This document shows, in pieces, positions 24,201 to 34,834 of a stretch of 64,000 nucleotides of DNA. Made by a program: the position numbers and the translations under genes. Under the pieces are notes generated by a model. It searched no databases, had not been told where the DNA came from, and was given only the letters and a program-made list of their open reading frames with translations. Source of the stretch: Craterostigma plantagineum (taxonomy: Eukaryota; Streptophyta; Magnoliopsida; Lamiales; Linderniaceae); the NCBI GenBank assembly GCA_027422505.1, contig JAPQWV010000017.1:21019501-21083500 (forward strand), given 5' to 3'. Positions within the stretch are counted from its first letter, which is position 1, and each line of letters begins with the position of its first letter.

Positions 24201-24367
24201 GCTTTGGCAAACGACCCGGTGAGAGAAGGGTAGACTACGAGCACGACGCCGTCTTCAACAGATTGCCTCTCGTCCTCGAGTAAGGCTAACTGTGATACGC
24301 CGGAAGGAGACACGATGTCTTTAAAGAAAACCATCGCTAAACCCTGTAAAAAAATGGTGTTATGCAA
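21258..24367 (-). pseudogene. Antisense plant-mobile-domain (PMD) gene inside the retrotransposon
   Basis: The minus strand between integrase and the 3' LTR carries a chain of open segments: 24,367-23,426, 23,409-22,996, 22,799-22,243, 21,970-21,470 and 21,473-21,258. The first resembles the plant mobile domain (aminotransferase-like): GEFKYIEGYWEWTEDVL, VYASLFTYDIN, ELSISLWELYNFSGLPKGG. Later segments give FVLPVEDIGFIRPSVF and a Glu/Lys-rich, coiled-coil-like tail. Introns are plausible (for example around 21,990-22,240, which has AAT/ATA runs), but not all joins resolve, so it may be decayed. A TATA-like ATATATACGTG lies near 24,540-24,550 on the same strand. Antisense ORFs are known in Tat/Grande-type elements; PMD proteins in plants act in silencing and meristem maintenance, and the role here is unknown. 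Confidence 0.65.
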
Positions 24368-24850
24368 ATTCAGCGGCGATAATGTAGAATGGCATGAAGT
24401 TGGGGATGGACAATCAGGTTAAACCAGCAGTCAACGATTCCCCAAACGGAAGATCAAAATAAAATAAGGAAGCCTACCTAGAAAGTGAACGATTGTTTGG
24501 CCTTTGCTGATGATGGTGTAAGGAGCTAATTTGAAGATATACACGTATATATTGGGACGTGGGCATCAAAGTATTCAATATTTATTTTTAGGGAAGATAG
24601 GGCTTGCCAAGATGCGATGCGAACAAAGAATTATTTTCCCAAAATTCGCTTAACCCTTATATGGTAAGGAATTCCTAGGGTGCTTGGGCACGGGGACTTT
24701 CGTACCAAGTTACTGTGCGCCAATTTAATAATATGGGACATTTGCAAAGGCAAAGACGTGATGAGTAATGATGTCGATCAGTCAATATCTCAAAGACGTA
24801 TACTTCAAATCTCCCTCAGGTTCGTCAATAAGACTTGAAATGGGGGCATT

Positions 24851-26184
24851 TGTAGACAATTAAATTGCTATTTAGATCATTGGGATTTAATAAATTAATT
24901 CCAAGAAATTAAATGAAGACATTTAATTAAATTGCTATTTATTGAGAGTTATAAATTAAACTCAACTTAATAAATAGTTAATTAAATTAATAAATTATTA
25001 CCATATATGATAATATATACGTTCCTTTTTTACAAAATCTTATACATGGTAATATGTATAGAGATTTATTAAATAAGTAAAGGAATCAAATCAAATATCA
25101 TAAAGACGACATATATTGAGAGAATCAAGCCGTATATGGAATAAATCAAATCAAATCAAGATCAAACCATATGTGGATAAAATAAATCTAAATATGGACG
25201 AAATCATCCCAAAAAGATTATATTTTCCATAATTGATAATTCTCTACGCCTATAAATATGGGGCTTCAGAATTCAGAAATCACAAGTCAGAGGACAATGA
25301 CGAAGCGAAACTCGAGAGACGATATAAGACTTTTTAAAGCATTCCATTCTCTCAGAGAAGCTCCTCGCATTCAAATCGTAGTCCAAAGACGAGAATCGGG
25401 TACGAAACTTCGTTAGACGATATAAGTCTTTCTGTGAAAAGCATTCCATTCTTTCGAAGTCGTCTGTATTCGAATCAAAGGAAGGATAGCGCGAGGCTTC
25501 GTCAGACGATATAAGTCTTTATGTGAAAAGCATTCCATTCTTTCGAAGTCGTTCGTATTCGGATCAAAGGCAGGATAGCGCGAGGCTTCGTCAGACGATA
25601 TAAGTCTTTCTGTGAAAAGCATTCCATTCTTTTGAAGTCGTTCGTATTCGGATCAAAGGCAGGATAGCGCGAGGCTTCGTCAGACGATATAAGTCTTTTG
25701 TTAAAACATTCTATTCTTTCGAAGTTCGTAACTGAAGCAAAGCTCGAAACGTCTGGGTCCAAAGCGCTAAGTTCATAATCAAGCCCAAAAGCCCATGACG
25801 AAATTTTCGATAAGATCTCTTGGTCAAATCCCGAAGAAGTCCAGTTAAGATTCGTGGACAAGCCCGAAGGCCCGCGAAAAGGCATATACTAAGATTCGAG
25901 ATCAAGTCCAACAGCCCACGAAGAAATTCTAAGAAAAGCCCAAATCAAGCCCAACGGCCCACGATGAAAGCCCAACGGCCCAGTTCCGTTTTGCTAAGAC
26001 GCCAAGTTCGTGATCAACCCCAACGCCCCACGAAGAAAAGCCAAAATCAAGAAACTCAAGATCAAGAATTTTCTGAAACCCTTTATTTGAAGAATCAGGA
26101 ATAAGTAGATATAGAATCCATTAAATTTCATCAAATTAATTGTACTATTTTTCTGATTATTCGAATAAAAGAAAATAAGCTGCA
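24851..26184 (+). repeat. 3' LTR
   Basis: Matches the 5' LTR closely, with the same TATA box (about 25,250) and the same ~88-bp internal repeats (25,420-25,730). A purine-rich AAATGGGGGCATT tract directly before it is the expected polypurine tract. Confidence 0.92.
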
Positions 26185-26706
26185 CTTTGTTCCTTCACTG
26201 TTACCATTACTATACTAGTATTGATAGAAGGAAAATCAACAAAGCCTCACGAAGCTCTGAGATTGGTAGTCGCAATGCTCTGTGCATTCAGGTAAGTTAC
26301 AGAATTGTTTTTTACCACATAATTAAAATTCACTTTTATTTTAATTCACAGTCTTAAGCAAGAGCTGTAACTGAAATACAAGCCTCGAGAGGGAGATTCA
26401 ACGGAGCGGTTATAACAAAACCGGTATTTCTCAAAATCGCGATTTCACTGTCAGCTGGTGCTGGTGTCGTGTTTGCGATCACCATAACCATAAGGCATCT
26501 AATTTGGTTCACAATTGCAGACTCGGCAATACTAATCGAAGCATCTATTTTATCAATTATAAGTAAATATTTCAGTTATTTATTGATAATTTACAGTTTA
26601 TTTAATGTCATTTGTTGTCTTATTTACAGATGTCTTTTTAATTCTACACTCACCTCAGCCAGTTGAGGAAACTCAAATGAATGTTGAGTTAGAGAGCATA
26701 GTCTAA

Positions 26707-27180
26707 ACTTTTAACATATATACATAAGGTTGTCTTCATTTATTCAAATAAAACATCCAAAATGGTATGAACTTAATGTTTTACACAAAATATAATGTTA
26801 AAATCTTAATATCGTAGTTACATTTAGTTTAAACAAGTTACAATGTCAACAAGTTTCACAAATTGTTCCAAGGTTGTTCAAACAAAATGTTTATGTTATA
26901 TTAAACTATTTATTAAAAAATATGCAAAATATAAAGTGGAACTATTTCTCACAAAATGCACATAATCCTGGATTAAACTCGAAAAGAGAAGTGAAGAAAT
27001 AAATTACTACGACATAAGAATATTTAGGAATCTAACAATAAAGTTATATACAAAATGAAAAAAGGAAAAAATTAACAAATGGATGCAATTAGAAATATCT
27101 CTTTTCAATAAAGTACTCTCTCAGCTGTGTAGATGTCTGAACAGTTCAGCCAGGAACTATCACTTTCAGGTAAAATCCCA
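26707..27180. other. 3' flank of copy 1, duplicated in copy 2
   Basis: AT-rich sequence of about 470 bp with no gene. It matches 29,247-29,735 closely up to AAAATCCCAACATGC, where the two diverge. This marks the right edge of the segmental duplication. Confidence 0.75.
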
Positions 27181-27182
27181 AC

Positions 27183-27383
27183 ATGCTCATTGATTGTCGC
27201 CTGCTTAGCGAGGCTGGGAAAACGAAGGAGATTATGACGTGTAAGGTATGTAGGGTGAATGAGGTTTGCATGCTATTATTGCCTTGCATGTATCTCTGCC
27301 TTTGTAGAGAGTGTGAGAGTAAGCTCAGTGTTTGTCCATTGTGCCATTCTTCCAAGTATTTGGGCATGGAGGTTTATACTTGA
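27183..27383 (+). pseudogene. RING-finger C-terminal exon (gene fragment)
   Basis: A 66-codon frame contains a C3HC4-type RING: CKVC, LLLPCMYLCLCRECE and CPLC with the expected spacing, ending LGMEVYT. This is the kind of RING that closes BOI-like E3 ligases and some plant kinesins. The conserved His position of the LLPC-x-H motif appears as Tyr/Leu (LLPCMYLCLC), which may weaken zinc binding. No upstream exons of a ligase are seen; the preceding sequence belongs to the duplicated membrane-protein gene. It is best read as a captured or truncated last exon. Confidence 0.55.
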
Positions 27384-27519
27384 TATGATGATTGATAGAG
27401 GTGTTGTAATAATAATTTAATGTAATAATGTCTTCAAGTGATGTATGAATTGAACCGACTGCTATGTTTTGCATTATAAATGTATGTACTTCTCTATGTA
27501 TTTGTGACCCACCGTGTAA

Positions 27520-29735
27520 CACTTTGCTAAGTGTACTTATATAATATAGAGAGAAGGCTTTCTAATGGCCCAGATGTAATGTAATTGAAGATGATGGGCC
27601 GACCAGCTATTATTTGTTTACTAGTTTTCTGCTAATTTTAGTAGATTTATTTTTATTTAGCGACTGAAATATCCATCGATAAATAACTATGTGTGATAAC
27701 TAATTAGCTATAATTGCGTAAAGAAAAAAGAAATATATATGTTCACGCAAACAAAAGCGAAAAGAAAAAAAAAGTAAATTTACAAATATACCCTCGTCAC
27801 TGGGTATAAATTAGTCTCCTTACGGTTATTTTGTGTTGGGTGAAGAAATAGTTTCGGCCGATCAAAATGATAGATGAGATGGCTGATGAAATAGTTGATG
27901 CTGTAGGCGACAAAATGGTTTCGGCCGATCAAAATGATGATGATGGCTGATGGAATAGTTGCTGCTGTAGGTAAAGAAATAGTTTCGGCCGATCAAAATG
28001 ATGATGCGATGGCTGATGAAATAGTTGCTGCTGTATGTGAAGAAATAGTTTCGGCTGAAGCACCTCCTGCCACCTCGTATGCATTAATTCTTTGGTGTGA
28101 TTGATAATATTTCCTTTTTTACGTAACAGATGCATTAATTACAAACCAATATAACACTACAATTTCAAATTATTATATTGAATAATGTTATTTTGTTGAA
28201 CTATTGTATTGATGCTATTTATTTATAATATTTAGATAATACGCACATGTCCTCCGGTAAAATGCTAATAATATATATTATTGGATATATAAGCTAGAAT
28301 TTAACAAATAATGATGATTCTGTTATATATTATGTTTTTTGGCATTAACAATTATGATTGCTTAAAACACTCACGCAATGTGCTACGCTATATACGCTAT
28401 GCGCTACCGGAATCAAAACGCGATCCTTGCGCTTTACGCTTTCAAAACTGCCCGCACTACCTCCTACCTCTTCCTATACGATTGCTCCAACGTGCTTCAA
28501 TTGATGCTCGTCCAAACTGATACTCCGATTGATGTTGCTAAAAAAGCTGCCTCGAAATTGTCCGCAGCTGAAATATGAGAAGCAGATGACGAAATTGATT
28601 CTGTAGTTCATAATAGTCAGCTGAACCTAAAGAAATGGTGCAACATGTAAATCATCCACCTACAGTACCTCTTACCTCTTCCTATACGCTATTGCTTTGG
28701 AATTTGATGAGTAGCTTGGCTTGTCAAATGTCTTTGCTTTGTTCCTTCACCATTACCATTACTACACTAGTATTGATCGAATGAAAATCAACAAAGCCTC
28801 ACGAAGCTCTGAGATTGGTAGTCGCGATGCTCTGTGTATTCAGGTAAGTTCCAGAATTTTTTTACCACATAATTAAAATTCACATTTCACAGGTCTTATG
28901 CAAGAGCTGTAATTGAATTACAAGCCTCGAGAGGTAGATTCAACGGAGGGGTTATAACAAAACGGGTATTTCTTAAAATCGTGATTTCATTGTCAACTGT
29001 TGGTGTCGTGTTTGCGATCACCATAACCGAAAGGCATCAAATTTGGTTCACAATTGCAGACTCGGCAATACTAATCGAAGCATCTATTATATCAATTATA
29101 TGTAAATATTTCGGTTATTTATTGATAACTTAACAGTTTAATTAGTTTCATTTGTTGTCTTATTTACAGCTGTTTTTCTAATTCTACACCCACCTCAGCC
29201 AGTTGAGCAAACTCAAAGGAATGTGGAGTTAGAGAGCATAGAATAAACCTTTAACATATATACATAAGGTTGTCTTCATTTATTCAAATAAAACATCGAA
29301 ACTGGTATGAACTTAATGTTTTACACAAAAGATAATGTTAAATCTTAATATCGTAGTTACATTTTGTTTAAACAAGTTACAATGTTAACAAGTTTCACAA
29401 ATTGTTCCAAGGTTGTTCAAACAAAATGTTTATGTTATATTGAACTATTTATTATAAAATATGCAAAATATAAAGTCGAACTATTTCTTGCAAAATGCAC
29501 ATAATCCCGGAATAAACTCGAAAAAGAGAAGTGATGAAATTAATACTACGACATAAGAATATCTAGGAATCTAACAATTTTCATAAAGTTATATACAAAA
29601 TGAAAAAAAAAGGAAAAAATTAACAAATGGATGCAATTAGAAATATCCCTTTTCAATGAAGTACTCTCTTAGTTGTGTAGATGTTTGAACAGTTCAACCA
29701 GGAACTATCGCTTTCAGGTAAAATCCCAACATGCC
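27520..29735 (+). pseudogene. Unrecognised membrane-protein gene, copy 2 (nonsense codon)
   Basis: From 27,635 this segment repeats 10,948-12,034 plus 26,185-27,175, without the retrotransposon, so it is the empty-site paralogue. The three-exon layout is the same: exon 1 to about 28,843, exon 2 about 28,893-29,101, exon 3 about 29,170-29,246. Exon 1 shows the LVQTDTPIDVAKKAASKLS repeat-like stretch and LLLWNLMSSLACQM. A TGA at about 28,782-28,784 replaces the Gly codon of IEGKST in copy 1, and another TGA lies at about 28,576-28,578. Expression of a full protein is therefore unlikely. Its promoter region (27,520-27,730) has a further copy at 39,640-39,850. Confidence 0.6.
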
Positions 29736-29970
29736 ACTTAAACGCAGCTTTCGAATTCAAGGGCCATTGACAGAAAGATGCTGCTTTCACAAAGTCTCTA
29801 GCGTTCGACGGTGTCTTGATTAGTCTTTACAGCGTTGCCCTGGAAAAGTCGCAGGTTGTTCTAAGGATGACGTCAAACAAGCTATGGCCTCATCTTGGGA
29901 TCCACATGTGGCTAGGTAAGAAAAAAAAAGGAACAAAATGCCCCAAGATTTGGTCTAATCTTGCCATGCC
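29736..29970 (+). other. Possible exon fragment upstream of the solo LTR
   Basis: Unlike 26,707-27,180 this stretch is not part of the duplication. It has an open segment ending KQAMASSWDPHVA before a GTAAG donor at about 29,918, so it may be a piece of a captured gene. I do not recognise the family. Confidence 0.3.
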
Positions 29971-29975
29971 TTAGC

Positions 29976-32900
29976 TGTAGCGACCCTAGCCATCGCTACC
30001 ATTTCTAGCCTTGTCTTACGTGCCTAACTACGTATTTAGTTGGAAGTAATACGAAATGCGAAATAAATTTTTCCTTTTTCGTAAAGGAACATCGTCTTCC
30101 TGTACACGTCAAAAGAATACATCTTCATGACAAAAGAATGCTTCCAAACTTTCTAATTACATTCGAGTTCTATCTACATGTGCGTGTATATTTGTTCAGC
30201 AAAAGATCCTATGCGCCCGGCCTCACATGTCGTCATCCACGTACACACAACCCCCAAAAGTCGGTCGAAAGCTTCAAAAGAACGCCTTGCCGGCTAGGCG
30301 ATCACATACCGTGTTCGCTGGGACCTACAACACATAAAACGTGGGATGAGCTTATATAGCCCAGTAAGTAGGATTTATGCATGATGTGCCCGTGTCATGA
30401 CTTGCATAGGCATATGCGCCTATGTTCATTAATCCTCACAAAATCATGTCATGTCTTGTCTTGTCTTGTCTTGTAGGTCCCTAATACACGTCTTGTCTTG
30501 CACGTGTCTTGTCTTGTAGGGCCCTCGGCTAATCCTTGCTACGAGGGCAATTGCCCGATTTACACGTCTTGTCTTGCACGTGTCTTGTCTTGACATCGGT
30601 GACATAGAAAGTCACCTCGTAGCGTTAGAAGAGCCGTATTACACGTCTTGCCTTGCACGTGTCTTGACAGATTAATGTTAGTAACTATTTGTCGCACCCC
30701 GGCGATCATGCATATCTCGTGTCATGTCATGTCATGTCATAAAGCTCTCGTGAGACTTATGTATGCTCGTGAAATGCATGTATGAACAATGACTTGTCAT
30801 GTCGTGTCATGTACTGAATCACATAAACTCATAGAAGCACATAGCCACGTAAATAATACGGACATAATCAATGTTTTGTAGATGAAAGACTCCCACTTAC
30901 TTGGCGTCCGTAGATTGTTAGCTAGTGATCTTGCGAATTTATTAGCCCCTGACCCTAAGCATGGAATTGTAGTGTCAGTATACTATCTATTTAAATTAAT
31001 TCGACCTACGTATTATTTAAATATTTATGAATCTGTGATCTTCCCAAAACCTATGAAAGATCGTAATTGGCAAAGTTCCAAGTTCATTCGCTACGTACAT
31101 ATTTCCCGTTCTCGGTTCGTGAATTCATCAGACCATAGGACTCAATCAAATTAAATTCGCCAAATAGGGTTCAAGTCGTGATGTTGCCATGCTTGATATT
31201 TATTATTATTTTATTTTCATATGAAGTCCTTTGTACCTTATAACATTATTTTATTCCCATAAGCCGAGTGAAGTCCAACTCACCCGATCCTATCATATAG
31301 ACTCATTGACATTCATGTGCTTATATTATCATTTTATTCCAAATCACAATTCGTGAAGTCAGACTAATTCGCACAGTTACTTGGCCACGTGTGTTATTCC
31401 CCTCGAAACTTTATGGACTCGTGAAACTTCCTACAAACAATTCGCAACCCCTATATAAATATTATATTAATACCTTACACTCACAATTCGCAATCATTGT
31501 TCATTAAGCCCAATTTGTCAAGTGTTGGATTTGCAAATATGATTCGCCAAATTTCAGCTCATTAAGTAGAGTTCGCATAATTGACTTTCGACCAATTCGG
31601 GAAACTCTCCAATTCGCCAAATTCCACCCGTGATGCACTTATCCTACAACTTCGTGAAATTCCCATCGCCAAGTTACATTAACCCTATCAATTCATCAAG
31701 CTTTATATATTATATTAATATTTTATAATTCCACCAAACATATATATATATATATATATATAATATTTTATATTTTCACCAAACATATATATATATAGGG
31801 TATTGTTATTTTAATCCCAAGCTTGCACAATGGTTATATTATTTTATTTCTATACTTGTTCACCACAAAATTCGCCACTTGCATGATGTATTATTTTATT
31901 GTCTAAAGTTCGCGACTATCCATCGCACAAGTCCCAATCTTCCCTCAATCTGTGACAGTTTTCATGCCTAAATTCATGAAGTCAACATCCCCTAAATGCG
32001 TCGAATTCAACTTGATTCGCAGAACTTAATCTTTCTCTATCAATTCGCCAATCTTCAGTATTTCACTCTCACTCGTCTTTTAATTTGCTAAGTCTAACCT
32101 TTTCCTCTATTTTGCGAATTCTGTCCTAATTTGCCAAGTGATCAACTCGCAAAAATACCGGATGCTACATTTTCGAACTCTTCTTTTTTTTTTACACCTC
32201 AATTCGCAAAATACACAAGTTTGCGAATCCGTGTAATAAGGCTTTTGAGTTCGTGACTTGTTTTGACCCGTGAATTTCATGAGTTCGCGACCTATCTGTC
32301 CATTCGCAAAATATCTCCCTATCCTAGGGTTCGCAATTCTTAAGTCGGCCGTTTGCATGGATTCGGGAATTTTCAATTCGCGATCCCTCCTTCAATTCGC
32401 GAAGCGTACGACTTGGTCTCTAGTTCGCGAACCTTATGAATTCGCCAAACTCCCGGGTTCGCGAAATCTAAATCCTTACCCTTAATTCGCGAATTACACC
32501 GATTCGCCACGCTCTCTCTATAATTCGCGGAAATAAAATCTTACTAAGAGTTCGCCAAACTTCTCCACCTATCTTATCAAGTTGAATTCGCCAATTAGGG
32601 TTCGTCATCTAGGGTTCGATTCGCGAACCCTTAAACACTTTTTAATACCTAAAATCTTTAAGGGCTTCGATCAAAATGTATTTCTTTTGTAAAAATCGTA
32701 TGAAGCTCACATGAACCTCAACCATCTTCTGGTCCTTGAAAATGAATTCTTATAGACCCAAATCAAATATATACCTAAATATGTTATCCTTTAACCTAAT
32801 CAAACTCGCTGTTAGCCCTGAAAGCCACCAAACTTTTAATCGAAAGGGTCCCTTTTTAAGAATTGAAGAACCTCAACACATACGAGTCCTTCTAGAACTA

Positions 32901-33687
32901 AAGCTTGAAAACAGAAATTAATGTATCATTCGTGACTTTTAATCTTCCTAACATACTAGAACATTAAATAAGATTTAGTACGAGTGGATATATACCCTAT
33001 CCCAAGCTCCACGGTGATTATCCTTTTCCTTAAGCTTGATTTGATTAGCTTGGAGGTAAGAGCTCTGCCCAAAATTTCTTTGTCTTCGTTTCTTCTTTTC
33101 TTCTGTCTTTCTCCCTTCCACGAGCTTACCCTCTCTCAGATTTTTAGATAAGTATTTACCTACCAAAAGCTTACTTGATGGGACATCTCTTCGCGTGGGT
33201 TTCCATGTTTTAAGGGTTATTGTCTTCCAAAAGCCTATCTTTAATGTCATGGGCCAAAAATCCATTTGTTAGGCCGTTAACCAACTTTCATCAAGTTGGG
33301 CCCTTCTATTTAAGGAGCATATTGCTTTGAACCAAACCATATAAGTTGGGCTTTATATCCGGTCCAAACATTTTTATTGAATGTTGAGTATATTAATTTC
33401 TCCCCACCATAATTGCCTTAATTTTCCCCCTGCATTTTATTTTCGAAGATTCCTACTTGTTAAATCTTATCTACACATAGTTAGCTTCCCAAAACCGGTA
33501 AAATCATGTAAGCACGTATTTAATGCACCAATATTCGCGAAATCGCGGTAGCACCTAATTACGTGCACAGAAATTCGGGAAGTCATGCAAGCATGAATGT
33601 AATCCATGAAGTGCACAGTCATATAAAACTCCTAATACGCACACATATTTATTGGCCATACTAGCCTTCGAGGGCTCGGGTATTACA
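29976..33687. mobile_element. Solo LTR, 3.7 kb
   Basis: The sequence begins TGTAGCGACCC and ends GGGTATTACA, so its ends are TGTA...TACA, and a perfect 5-bp duplication TTAGC flanks it (29,971-29,975 and 33,688-33,692). No gag or pol is inside. These ends and the length fit a long LTR of the chromovirus Tekay/Del kind, left after LTR-LTR recombination; the lineage is an inference. Inside are a TTGTC/CATGTC-rich tract (30,420-30,830), an AT microsatellite near 31,740, and a 1.2-kb field of TTCGCGAA/TTCGCCAA words (31,480-32,640). Short open frames are not supported as genes. Confidence 0.85.
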
Positions 33688-33703
33688 TTAGCATCAGTCG
33701 ATT

Positions 33704-34834
33704 ATGCCTTCATCATCTACCTCCTCACAGTCGATTATGCCTTCATCATCTCCCTCCTCCAATGCAGATGAAGAGGCTGTGGATGAAGCTCAATCAGAAG
33801 ATTCGATCACTGTGGAAAACGGTAAATCACCTAGGGAAGCTCCAACACTGCTACAGTTGCTCGTCGAAAGTGCTGATGCTAATGCCTCAAAATTGTCTTC
33901 AGCGCATGAAATTTCCTCTTTTGCTGATGAATCTGCAAAACCTGAAGACTTGCTCGTCGAAAGTGTTATTGATGCTGCTAATGCCTTAGAATTGTCTTCA
34001 GCACATGTCAAAATTTCGTTTGTTCCTCATGAATCTGCAAAACCTGAAAGTGTTATTGATGCTAATGCCTCTGAATTGTCTTCAGCACATGTCGAAATTT
34101 CTTTTGTTCCTCATGAATCTGCAAAATCTGAAGAGTTGCTCCTCAAAAGTGCTATTGATGCTGCTAATGCCTCAGAATTGTCTTCACGACATGTCAAAAT
34201 TTTGTTTGTTCCTCATGAATCTGCAAAACCTGAAGTGGCCCATAGACAGAATCATCCCCCACTTGTGGATGCATCGTCCCCGATGCTGATTTGGAATTGG
34301 ATAATTAGGTTGCCCTTTCTAATGTGCTTGCTGTGTTTCTTGACCATCACGATTGCTACCCTTCTATTAATTGAAGGAAAAGCGACAAAGCTCCACAAAG
34401 CACTGAGGGTGGCCGTTGCTATCCTTGTCTAATCAGGTAAATTATCGAATCAAATAACCAAAATTTATACTTTTTTGTTTTTGACAGGGCTGTAGCAGTT
34501 GGGTTAATTGAATTACGAGCTTCCAGAGTGAGGTCCACCAAAATGGTCATAACCAAACGTGTAGCTCTCAAAGTCACGATTCCACTAACAGCTGCTACCG
34601 TCGTGTTCGTGACCACCATGAACGAAAAACACCAAATTTGTTGCACCGTCGCAGATTCAGCAATTTTAACTGAAGCATCTATTATATCAATAATAGGTAA
34701 AATTTCAATAATTTATTAATAATTTAACAGTTTAATTAATTCATTAATTCTTATTTGTAGATGTGGTTCTAACTCTACTCGCATGTCAACCTCAGCCGGC
34801 GTTAGAAGGGGGAGGTAATAGTACGAAAGTTTAG
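33704..34834 (+). CDS. Unrecognised membrane-protein gene, copy 3
   Basis: Exon 1 runs 33,704-34,432 (242 codons) and contains four imperfect 31-37-residue repeats of the type LLVESVIDAANALELSSAH plus FVPHESAKPE, then LIWNWI and a strongly hydrophobic helix (LLCFLTITIATLLLIEG). Exon 2 (about 34,488-34,696) and exon 3 (about 34,761-34,834) are recognisable by similarity to copy 1: KRVALKVTIPLTAATVVFVT, ADSAILTEASIIS, and a Pro-rich tail. A one-base loss near 34,420 relative to copy 1 creates a TAA before the exon 1 donor, so either the protein ends there or the copy is broken. The solo LTR ends 16 bp before the start codon and might supply or disrupt the promoter. Function unknown. Confidence 0.5.

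Larger units (their letters stand above)
12035..26184 (+). mobile_element. Ty3/gypsy Tat-lineage LTR retrotransposon, 14.15 kb
   Basis: The element starts TGTAGACAATTAAA, ends GCTGCA, and is flanked by a perfect 5-bp duplication. LTRs are 1,353 and 1,334 bp. The internal order is gag, protease, reverse transcriptase, RNase H, a second (archaeal-type) RNase H, integrase, then a 4.6-kb non-pol region with antisense ORFs. The dual RNase H, the CKYHRLVGHP finger and the antisense gene are marks of the plant Tat group. Many frameshifts in pol and a nested MITE in gag make this copy defective. The LTRs are still closely alike, so insertion was fairly recent. Confidence 0.92.
11174..26706 (+). pseudogene. 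Unrecognised three-exon membrane-protein gene, copy 1, split by a retrotransposon
   Basis: Exon 1 lies in 11,174-12,034 and resumes at 26,190-26,291 across the retrotransposon; exon 2 is about 26,363-26,562 and exon 3 about 26,630-26,706. I do not recognise the family. It has acidic N-terminal repeats (DEIVAAVGEEIVSADQND), a PPTSSYTLLLWN module, and a hydrophobic segment TVTITILVLIEGKSTKPHEALR. Exon 2 begins RAVTEIQASRGR and carries a second hydrophobic stretch plus WFTIADSAILIEAS. A short Pro/Glu tail follows (HSPQPVEETQ). Splice phases agree with copies 2 and 3. The 5' part of exon 1 also has stops (for example 11,416), so the real start and exon structure upstream are uncertain. The 14-kb insertion in the exon makes this copy non-functional. 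Confidence 0.55.

Noticed and set aside
30882..31154. 90-codon frame in the solo LTR
   Set aside because: No domain, lies wholly within LTR sequence, and has low-complexity composition.
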